The translations under genes were made by a program, and so were the position numbers. 12,118 nt of DNA from Candidatus Peregrinibacteria bacterium CG_4_9_14_0_2_um_filter_41_14 (lineage in GTDB: Bacteria; Patescibacteriota; Gracilibacteria; UBA1369; UM-FILTER-41-14), in contig PFRW01000053.1 in the NCBI GenBank assembly GCA_002788755.1, positions 1 to 12,118 on the forward strand. The letters run 5' to 3'. Of this stretch, positions 6,834 through 12,118 are shown one piece after another (position 1 is the stretch's first letter; each line of letters starts with the position of its first letter). The notes beneath the pieces are model-generated. The model worked only from the letters and a program-made list of their open reading frames with translations, searched no databases and was not told the DNA's origin.

Positions 6834-7268
6834 TTATGATTTTTGTACCTCATTTTTAGTTCCCGCAGCATAAAGTAAAATATCGTTGTCGTAAAGTAAC
6901 AGCGAAATTTCATTATAAGGTGCCAGCTCATTAGTAACAACAGATGCATTGTAGTAACAACTGCCGGTATCACTTTTATCAGCCCAGTCTTTAGAAACAT
7001 AATCAGATTCATATAGCACTTTGAAGGCTGTACAATCCGCTTCAGTAAAATTTTCATTTAGCCAAGTTGTGCGTTGTTCTTCCTGCACATTCATTTCAAT
7101 AAAAGCATAATAATCTTTGCCATTCGGTAAATATTCAACATTCTTAATCGTTGCTGCTGACATTATTTCCGGCCCCAATAAAACTGTTGCAACCTTCTCA
7201 TCATTATAGCTACAACCGGTAAGTAGCAGGGACAGTACTAGACCAAGTAAACCCATTTGTTTAGTCAT
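6834..7268 (-). CDS. small predicted lipoprotein of unknown function
   Basis: The 144-residue protein starts with a short basic n-region (MTKQ), a hydrophobic core and the lipobox LTGC (16-19), so Cys19 should be lipidated after signal peptidase II cleavage. The mature part of about 126 residues has alternating polar strands and two cysteines (Cys79, Cys104) that could form a disulfide outside the cell. I recognise no family. Met5 is an alternative start, but both starts keep the signal peptide. The gene sits 5 nt after folE and 3 nt before recR, so it is co-transcribed with both although their functions are unrelated. Confidence 0.8.
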   Translation of the reverse strand: MTKQMGLLGLVLSLLLTGCSYNDEKVATVLLGPEIMSAATIKNVEYLPNGKDYYAFIEMNVQEEQRTTWLNENFTEADCTAFKVLYESDYVSKDWADKSDTGSCYYNASVVTNELAPYNEISLLLYDNDILLYAAGTKNEVQKS

Positions 7269-7273
7269 ATTAT

Positions 7274-7825
7274 TCAGCTGATTAAATTTAAAAATTCTGT
7301 ACGTGTCTTTTCATTCTTCTTGAACAATCCTACCATAGCCGACGTTTTCACGCTACTTTGTTGTTTCTCAACTCCTCTTGCCATCATGCAAAAATGATGT
7401 GCTTCTAACACAACACCCACCCCTTTCGGGTTCACCAATTCCATAATTGTATTGGCGATTTGTTGGGTTAGTCGTTCTTGATTTTGCAGTCTACGAGCAA
7501 ATATATCGACGATTCTTGGCAGCTTTGATAAGCCAAAAATTTTATCCGTAGGAATATAACCAATATGTGCCTTCCCCCAAAACGGGAGCATATGATGTTC
7601 GCAAAAAGAATAAAATTCAATATCTTGAACAATAATCATTTCATCATAATTTTCACTATCAAATACTGTCACAATCTCTTTAGGATCCTGGTCATATCCT
7701 TTAAACATAAACGCATGAGCTTTGGCTACACGACTCGGCGTATCCTCTAACCCCTCACGATTTACATCCTCCCCCATTGCCTCCAGCAAACTTTTGGTTA
7801 ATTGCTCAATTTTAGCTTTATCCAT
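7274..7825 (-). CDS. folE: GTP cyclohydrolase I (FolE type)
   Basis: The 183-residue enzyme converts GTP to 7,8-dihydroneopterin triphosphate, the first step to folates and the entry to 7-deazaguanine tRNA modification. The zinc ligands Cys75, His78 and Cys146 have the same spacing as Cys110/His113/Cys181 of the Escherichia coli enzyme, in the motifs FYSFCEHHMLPFWG (71-84) and EAHHFCMMARGVEKQ (141-155). Other family segments are EGLEDTPSRVAKA and the C-terminal SVKTSAMVGLF. The length is near that of the bacterial core enzyme, without a long N-terminal extension. It is the first gene of its operon, about 15 nt from the predicted transcription start. No other folate or queuosine gene is adjacent, so its pathway cannot be told from context. 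Confidence 0.96.
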   Translation of the reverse strand: MDKAKIEQLTKSLLEAMGEDVNREGLEDTPSRVAKAHAFMFKGYDQDPKEIVTVFDSENYDEMIIVQDIEFYSFCEHHMLPFWGKAHIGYIPTDKIFGLSKLPRIVDIFARRLQNQERLTQQIANTIMELVNPKGVGVVLEAHHFCMMARGVEKQQSSVKTSAMVGLFKKNEKTRTEFLNLIS

Positions 7826-7846
7826 TTTGAATAATTACAGGTGCCG

Positions 7847-7875
7847 AGTATAGTAGAAGCTTTTTTGTTAGACAA
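7847..7875 (-). promoter_or_regulatory. promoter of the folE-recR operon
   Basis: On the minus strand TTGTCT (7875-7870) and TATACT (7852-7847) are separated by exactly 17 bp, close to the sigma70 consensus. Transcription would start near 7840, leaving a leader of only about 15 nt before the folE ATG. It is arranged back-to-back with the infC promoter. Confidence 0.7.
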
Positions 7876-7900
7876 GCTATGTTCGTATGAAAAATATCGC

Positions 7901-7929
7901 TTGACAAAGGCGTGCCACGCTCATATCAT
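7901..7929 (+). promoter_or_regulatory. promoter of the infC-rpmI-rplT operon
   Basis: A perfect -35 box TTGACA (7901-7906) and a -10 box TATCAT (7924-7929) are separated by 17 bp. The start site would be near 7936, only about 20 nt before the infC AUU start codon. The strength fits a ribosomal-protein operon. Confidence 0.8.
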
Positions 7930-7932
7930 TCC

Positions 7933-7952
7933 CTAGCTAAATTTAACTAGCT
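7933..7952 (+). other. hairpin in the short infC leader
   Basis: AGCTA (7935-7939) pairs with TAGCT (7948-7952) around an 8-nt A/T-rich loop. The larger stretch 7933-7950 is also a near-palindrome (16 of 18 bases). The stem fills nearly the whole predicted leader and ends 3 nt before the AUU start codon, so it could affect initiation on infC. There is no room for a long L20-binding leader. Confidence 0.45.
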
Positions 7953-7955
7953 TTT

Positions 7956-8465
7956 ATTAAGAAGTTTCGCATCAATGAGCAAATTAAAGCTCAAACAGTT
8001 CGCTTAATTGATCAGGAGGAAGTACAGATTGGGATTATGGGCTTATCTAAGGCTAAGGAATTAGCTGCCGAAAAAACCTTAGACTTGGTCGAAGTTGCCC
8101 CAAACGTCAATCCACCCGTTTGTAAAATCATGGATTACGGGAAGCATCTCTATCGCCAAAAGAAGCAAGATCAAAACCAGCGTAAGCAACAGAAGCAAAC
8201 TGAGGTAAAAGGCGTCCGCTTAAGTCTTCGCACAAGTGGACATGATTTAGAAACTAAAGCCAATCAAGCCCGCCGATTCTTTAAACAGCGCAATCTGGTT
8301 AAAGTCTCCCTCGTCTTCCGAGGTCGTGAAAATGTGCATCAAGAGCTTGGTTACAAGAAAATGGAAGATTTTAAAAAGATACTCGAAGGCGAAGCCGTTG
8401 TAGAGCAAGAGCCTAAAAAACAAGGAAACAATCTAATGATGATCCTTGCTCCATCCAATAAATAA
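7956..8465 (+). CDS. infC: translation initiation factor IF-3, AUU start
   Basis: IF-3 binds the 30S subunit, keeps 50S away and proofreads start-codon pairing. With the AUU at 7956 as start, the protein has 169 residues, the usual size. The first ATG in frame (8037) would remove 27 residues, including the conserved segment FRINEQIKAQTVRLID (4-19) that matches RINGEIRAQEVRL of the Escherichia coli protein. An in-frame TAA at 7944 leaves only CTA, GCT and TTT codons before the AUU, and no ATG, GTG or TTG is available until 8037. AUU is the known infC start in many bacteria and underlies autoregulation, because IF-3 itself rejects it. Further family segments are LVEVAPNVNPPVCKIMDYGK, FRGRENVHQELG and MMILAP. 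There is no Shine-Dalgarno sequence. The gene leads the infC-rpmI-rplT operon. Confidence 0.95.
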   Translation: MKKFRINEQIKAQTVRLIDQEEVQIGIMGLSKAKELAAEKTLDLVEVAPNVNPPVCKIMDYGKHLYRQKKQDQNQRKQQKQTEVKGVRLSLRTSGHDLETKANQARRFFKQRNLVKVSLVFRGRENVHQELGYKKMEDFKKILEGEAVVEQEPKKQGNNLMMILAPSNK

Positions 8466-8483
8466 ACTCAATAACCCACTCGC

Positions 8484-8696
8484 ATGAAAGTTAAAACTCA
8501 CTCCGGTGTCAAAAAACGCATAAAACTTACAGGTCGAAAAGCTAAAAATGGTGACAGCAAACTGCGTTTCAGCAATGCAAATCACAGTCACCTATTGGTT
8601 AACAAATCAAAAAAATCTAAAAAACGAAACGCAAAAGGTGTAGATGCACCAAAGTCTCGCACAGGTATCTTGCAACGTTTATTGCCAAATTCATAA
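8484..8696 (+). CDS. rpmI: 50S ribosomal protein L35 (bL35)
   Basis: This is a 70-residue, very basic protein of the large ribosomal subunit, slightly longer than the usual 64-66. It begins KVKTHSGVKKRIKLTG, matching the family's K-x-K-T-x-x-x-x-x-K-R start, and has a NHSHLLVNKSKKSKKR block in the middle. It lies between infC (18-bp gap) and rplT (27-bp gap), the standard order. No Shine-Dalgarno sequence precedes its ATG. Confidence 0.95.
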   Translation: MKVKTHSGVKKRIKLTGRKAKNGDSKLRFSNANHSHLLVNKSKKSKKRNAKGVDAPKSRTGILQRLLPNS

Positions 8697-8723
8697 TAAT
8701 CTTACTTTCTTAATTTTACTGCT

Positions 8724-9071
8724 ATGGTTAGAGTAACAAGTGGTGTCACAGCCCGTCAAAGACACAAAAAGATTTTAAAAGCAACCAAAGGATACCGTGG
8801 TTTGCGCAATAAACTATTCCGCCAAGCCAAAAACGCTTGGATGAAAGCCGGTATGCATGCCTACGTTGGACGCAAGAACAAAAAACGTGATTTCCGTCGT
8901 TTGTGGATTGTTCGTATTAATGCCGCCCTTAAACAATTGGGGTTGTCCTATAGTCGTTTTATCCATCAACAAGAGCTTAACGATGTTTTGATTAACCGTA
9001 AAATTTTAGCCGATTTAGCGGCTCAACATCCAAAAGCATTTGAAGCGGTCACAAAGCAAGTAATGAAATAG
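8724..9071 (+). CDS. rplT: 50S ribosomal protein L20 (bL20)
   Basis: This is a 115-residue basic, helical protein needed early in 50S assembly; it binds 23S rRNA. Family segments are ARQRHKKILKATKGYRG (10-26), FRQAKNAWMKAGMHAYVGRK (32-51) and KRDFRRLWIVRINAA (54-68). The very N-terminus, MVRVTSG, differs from the common MPRVKRG. L20 represses its operon in some bacteria by binding the leader, but the leader here is only about 20 nt long, so this control is not apparent. The gene is followed by a strong terminator. Confidence 0.96.
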   Translation: MVRVTSGVTARQRHKKILKATKGYRGLRNKLFRQAKNAWMKAGMHAYVGRKNKKRDFRRLWIVRINAALKQLGLSYSRFIHQQELNDVLINRKILADLAAQHPKAFEAVTKQVMK

Positions 9072-9095
9072 TCACTGCTCTCAGCAAAATTTCAA

Positions 9096-9124
9096 GATCC
9101 TGTTCGTTAAGAGCAGGATTTTTT
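9096..9124 (+). terminator. rho-independent terminator of infC-rpmI-rplT
   Basis: ATCCTGTTC (9097-9105) pairs with GAGCAGGAT (9111-9119) with one G-U pair around the loop GTTAA; a further G-U pair at 9096/9120 extends it. A run of six T follows (9119-9124). It lies 25 bp after the rplT stop. Confidence 0.9.
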
Positions 9125-9141
9125 GTTTCCAAAATTCTCAA

Positions 9142-9170
9142 TTGTCTTTGCAAAAAAATCCATTTATATT
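9142..9170 (+). promoter_or_regulatory. promoter of the TPR-protein gene
   Basis: TTGTCT (9142-9147) and TATATT (9165-9170) are spaced by 17 bp, just after the rplT terminator. The start site would be near 9177, giving a leader of about 24 nt to the ATG at 9201. This supports that ATG over an upstream TTG at 9123. Confidence 0.55.
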
Positions 9171-9200
9171 ATAGTCAACTCTTCTAAAGCTCAAATCCTT

Positions 9201-10148
9201 ATGCAATTACTGCTCATTATCGCCGCCTTAAGTGGATTAGTTTACATTTTTTTTCGTGTCTCCAAGCGCATGCGCCGTACCGATCGCATTAAGGTAACTC
9301 CCACTCTTATGGCAACGGAAGGTGATTTAACGGATCGCAATAAAACTCGCAATTTTCGCGAGGCCATGAGCTGGAAACGTCAAAAGGTCGACTACAAGGA
9401 AATGAACGATACCTTTAACCAAGCTGATTACCAGTTTAGTAAAGGTAATTACACTGTCGCCGCCCAAGGCTTTGTCCATGTGATTTCCCTCAAAAACGAC
9501 CATCCGGAAGCCAATAATAAATTGGGGATCATATATATCAAACAAGAACAATATAAAAAAGCAGAAGCACTCTATCGTAAACTAACCGAGTTATACCCCA
9601 ACAAAGCTCTTTATTATAGCAACCTTGGTCGTGTATTTTATAATCAAGGACGCTTAGACGCCGCCGCAAACGCTTATCACCACGCTGTACAGCTGGATTC
9701 CCGCCGTCCAGAGCGCTATTTAAGCCTAGGACAAGTATATCGTGAGCTTAAACGTTATAAAGAGTCTGTATCCGTCTTCTCCAAAGCCCTAGATCTAAAC
9801 CCCCGCCACGAAGATCTCTACTTCTTAATCGTAGACATTCTGGACGAAATTAAAGCATATGAAGAGGCAGTCGCTTACCTCGAAGCCATGCTCGAATTTT
9901 TCCCTTACAATCAAAACGCCAAGACCCTAATTATTGATTTTCGGCGTAAAATGGAGATTAGTCCTCTTTCCAGCGAACGCATTCGTAAAAGCGCTCCAGC
10001 CGCTGGTCAAAACAGTTTATTTAAAGAGTTTGCCAACACCAAAAATGTCGAAATGGCACCACTCCACTATGATGATGATCAAGAAGAAGCTACACCAGCA
10101 CCGCCAAGCCCCAATCAGCTTAATATGGAAGATATCGCCCCTCGTTAA
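9201..10148 (+). CDS. membrane-anchored TPR-repeat protein
   Basis: The 315-residue protein has one N-terminal membrane helix (2-19) followed by a basic stop (SKRMRR), so the bulk is probably cytosolic with an outside N-terminus. About five tetratricopeptide repeats follow, near 69-101, 102-135, 136-169, 170-203 and 204-237, with the usual small/aromatic pattern (for example NLGRVFYNQGRLDAAANAYH at 141-160). The tail after 250 looks disordered and becomes acidic and proline-rich (DDDQEEATPAPPSPN). TPR proteins act as protein-binding scaffolds; the partner here is unknown. The ATG at 9201 is the only ATG before the membrane helix. The in-frame TTG at 9123 lies inside the preceding terminator's T-tract and upstream of the predicted promoter, so I reject it. 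The gene converges on the VanW-type gene, with overlapping stop codons. Confidence 0.88.
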   Translation: MQLLLIIAALSGLVYIFFRVSKRMRRTDRIKVTPTLMATEGDLTDRNKTRNFREAMSWKRQKVDYKEMNDTFNQADYQFSKGNYTVAAQGFVHVISLKNDHPEANNKLGIIYIKQEQYKKAEALYRKLTELYPNKALYYSNLGRVFYNQGRLDAAANAYHHAVQLDSRRPERYLSLGQVYRELKRYKESVSVFSKALDLNPRHEDLYFLIVDILDEIKAYEEAVAYLEAMLEFFPYNQNAKTLIIDFRRKMEISPLSSERIRKSAPAAGQNSLFKEFANTKNVEMAPLHYDDDQEEATPAPPSPNQLNMEDIAPR

Positions 10149-11947
10149 GAGTTTGGCTCAGCAGGTACCGGTTGTTCAGCAATTTCCGGAGACGGTCCCA
10201 CAATATACTTCGCTGGGATCGCTTTGTAGCGACTAAAAACCTCTTTCTTCTCCACTGTACCATCAGCAGATTTTACTGTCAGATACCAAAGAACATCAAA
10301 GCCGTTATGGGCTTTTTCAACCTGTTTTTTTGAGCCGGGTGCCATATTGTTGTCCAAAATATTAACAGCAGCGGGAGCGCCGGTCCGATTACTAATATAT
10401 GGACCATCGTAACTAACTTCTTTATTCACAGGCGTCCCATAAAGATTAAATGTCGCAGAGGCACCATCGGCAAATGACTGAATTACTAAAGCACCACCCG
10501 TATCATTAATAAATTGAAGATCGCTAGCTCCCGGGTAAATCGTTGCATCCAATCCATGTCCCAACTGTTGAGAATAATAACTAACCGCATATGAATGGGG
10601 CTGACGATCCGTAATCGGTAAATCAGCATTTAACAGCGCCCGATAAAGTGTTGTAGACACTTGGCAAAGTCCACCACCGTATTCCGGAATTGTCCCTTCG
10701 GGCTTAATTACTAGTTCTGGTAGATAACCTGTGTAGGCCTCAACTGGGCCCAAGTTATCATTAAAAGAAAATGTTTCGCCTGCTGGAATAATCAATCCGT
10801 TAAACTTATTTAAGCCAACACCAATATTATGAACCCGATTAGTATGTGAACCATAAAAAGTTGTGTAGCCGGTTGCCACCAAGCCAACAACACCCATTTT
10901 TTCCAAAGCTTTGTCGGCAACAATTTCGGCTTTGTCTGTAACTAATGGTATCTCTAGCGTTGTCTTTTCTGTGCTATTTAACCAATCGGTAACACTGCCT
11001 ACTAATTTATCATATTCAATGTGTTGACCATCAATGCCATTACCCAAAAATTCAACTTTATTATCCACTAATTTTAACTCAACATTGTCCGGCAGTCTGT
11101 CTAGCTTTGGCGAGATTTCTGTTTTAATAAAATTATGCCATTTATCCGGACTGACAACGATTTGATATGGCAATTCGTGGCTACCTTCGTCTTTCCAGTT
11201 TTCAAAGCGTAGAGAGTCTATATCGGCTCTAAAGTCATATGTCCATTGTTGGTCTTCCCCCACCAAAATTAGCGGTTTCGCAACTAGCGTCAGAATTTGA
11301 TCTTGATGCTCCAACAGCGCAGCTTCGGCAATGGAGTGGTCGGTAATTGTTGAGCGTAATTCAATTACAGGTAGCTCAACTTTTGTTAATGCTGCCAAAA
11401 TTTGATCATATGTATTTTCCCAAGCCAATTCATAACCTGCTTTTCCCGGTTTTACAAATATGGCTCCTTCTTCATTTTTGGTAAAATAGGCATTTTCACG
11501 TCGATAAAGGTTTTCAAATTTTTGATAGATATTGGTCTCCGCAACAATTTGATCAGTCCTCAAATACAACGGTACATCATGTTGATTAACCAAGGCACCA
11601 ACTAAGTCCAAAAGCGCAGCATCCTTACCATACACTCTTAATTTACCGGTCGGTTTATCAAAATTACTAAAACTTACTCCCAAGTCAGCCAAACTAATTT
11701 TCTGTGTTTCCGACCCATGTGTTAACTGTAGTTCTGCTTTTTGTAGGGTTTCCCATCTTTCTTTAATTATTATCGTTGCCAACTTGGGATCAATACCCCC
11801 AACCTGTACACCGGCAAACTCCTGATTTGGTAAAGTCTTACCATTGTAATAAGCGTCCAAGCCGGCAATACTACCAACAAAGACAACAAGCAAGCCAACA
11901 CCAGTTAATATAGACCACAACATCTGCTTATTTCTTTTTTCGTTCAT
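10145..11947 (-). CDS. VanW/YoaR-family cell-envelope protein
   Basis: The 600-residue protein begins with a cytosolic basic stretch and one membrane helix (9-30), so the rest lies outside the cell. Residues 35-340 hold two copies of the poorly conserved YoaR-like putative peptidoglycan-binding domain that usually precedes VanW. The VanW domain covers about 360-505 with its signature segments: FYGSHTNRVHNI (364-375), PAGETFSFNDNLG (388-400), GGGLCQVSTTLYRA (424-437), RQPHSYAVSYY (448-458) and GLDATIY (465-471). A C-terminal region (about 510-585) resembles the tail seen after VanW in such proteins, followed by a Pro/Glu-rich end. VanW was named from a vancomycin-resistance cluster, but its biochemical role is not established and no van gene is present here. 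The start overlaps the end of the YtxH-like gene by 20 bp, pointing to coupled expression. Confidence 0.93.
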   Translation of the reverse strand: MNEKRNKQMLWSILTGVGLLVVFVGSIAGLDAYYNGKTLPNQEFAGVQVGGIDPKLATIIIKERWETLQKAELQLTHGSETQKISLADLGVSFSNFDKPTGKLRVYGKDAALLDLVGALVNQHDVPLYLRTDQIVAETNIYQKFENLYRRENAYFTKNEEGAIFVKPGKAGYELAWENTYDQILAALTKVELPVIELRSTITDHSIAEAALLEHQDQILTLVAKPLILVGEDQQWTYDFRADIDSLRFENWKDEGSHELPYQIVVSPDKWHNFIKTEISPKLDRLPDNVELKLVDNKVEFLGNGIDGQHIEYDKLVGSVTDWLNSTEKTTLEIPLVTDKAEIVADKALEKMGVVGLVATGYTTFYGSHTNRVHNIGVGLNKFNGLIIPAGETFSFNDNLGPVEAYTGYLPELVIKPEGTIPEYGGGLCQVSTTLYRALLNADLPITDRQPHSYAVSYYSQQLGHGLDATIYPGASDLQFINDTGGALVIQSFADGASATFNLYGTPVNKEVSYDGPYISNRTGAPAAVNILDNNMAPGSKKQVEKAHNGFDVLWYLTVKSADGTVEKKEVFSRYKAIPAKYIVGPSPEIAEQPVPAEPNS

Positions 11948-12118
11948 TACGTTTTTTTAGATAAAGGCGCAGTCGCCGCAAAAGCGACCGAGACTTATTA
12001 TCGCCAAAATCTTTAATTTTGTCAAATTGATTCACGATGTCTTCCCTAGTCTCTTTTCCCGACTTAGGAGCCAATGAAACTCCCAATACAGAACCAATCG
12101 CCGCGCCAACCACGGCCC
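11928..12118 (-). CDS. YtxH-like small membrane protein, C-terminal part
   Basis: The frame is open to the right edge, so only the last 62 complete codons are visible. The sequence GAAIGSVLGVSLAPKSGKETREDI is the hallmark of YtxH-type proteins: a glycine-rich membrane helix, then L-x-APKSGKETR at the membrane face, then a charged helix. The C-terminus is strongly basic (LRRLRLYLKKRNERKKK). The GTG at 12113 is within the glycine-rich helix and is unlikely to be the true start. YtxH relatives are linked to envelope or general stress in Firmicutes, with no known mechanism. The gene is upstream of and overlaps the VanW-type gene, so they are probably co-transcribed. Confidence 0.75.
   Translation of the reverse strand, partial: AVVGAAIGSVLGVSLAPKSGKETREDIVNQFDKIKDFGDNKSRSLLRRLRLYLKKRNERKKK

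Noticed and set aside
8037..8039. ATG as the start of infC
   Set aside because: It would delete the conserved N-terminal segment of IF-3; the AUU at 7956 restores the normal length.
9123..9200. TTG start that would add 26 residues to the TPR protein
   Set aside because: The TTG is inside the terminator T-tract and upstream of the predicted promoter; the ATG at 9201 gives a clean membrane anchor.
10145..11947. Vancomycin-resistance locus
   Set aside because: VanW-domain proteins are widespread without resistance; no vanH, vanA, vanX or vanRS gene is present.

Overview
The window looks like a piece of a small-genome candidate-phyla-radiation (Patescibacteria-type) chromosome. The reasons are inferential. 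There is an HNH-type helical protein resembling a family I associate with CPR genomes, genes are packed with 0-40 bp spacing, the surface proteins are VanW- and TPR-type, and almost no gene has a Shine-Dalgarno sequence. The phylum cannot be fixed from this stretch alone. No tRNA, rRNA, CRISPR array, insertion sequence or integrase was seen.

Region 1 (1-846): a minus-strand partial gene runs off the left edge and encodes the N-terminal 169 residues of a putative HNH-endonuclease-type protein. Above it lies about 400 bp with no gene. That stretch holds an extended -10 promoter and several hairpins that read best on the minus strand.

Region 2 (847-5572): a four-gene plus-strand copper operon. 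A sigma70-type promoter overlaps a 33-bp inverted repeat that I interpret as the CsoR operator. The genes are csoR (Cu(I)-sensing repressor), an HMA / seven-helix DsbD_2-type / cupredoxin fusion, copA (P1B-1 Cu(I) ATPase with two HMA domains) and a DsrE-family protein with a CxxC motif. CsoR would release the operator on binding Cu(I). The fusion and CopA would move copper across the membrane. The DsrE protein may handle thiol or persulfide chemistry.

Region 3 (5592-7825): a minus-strand run of folE, a small lipoprotein, recR and a helical HEAT-like protein of unknown function, with gaps of 0-5 bp. It is driven from a promoter at 7847-7875.

Region 4 (7901-9124): the classic infC-rpmI-rplT translation operon (IF-3, L35, L20). 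It has a strong promoter back-to-back with that of folE and ends in a clear rho-independent terminator. The infC reading frame has no ATG/GTG/TTG that gives a full-length protein. It must start at the AUU at 7956, the same rare start codon used by infC in other bacteria.

Region 5 (9142-12118): a membrane-anchored TPR protein on the plus strand meets a convergent VanW/YoaR-type cell-envelope protein on the minus strand. The two genes share a TTAA that supplies both stop codons. The vanW-type gene overlaps the end of an upstream YtxH-like gene that runs off the right edge.
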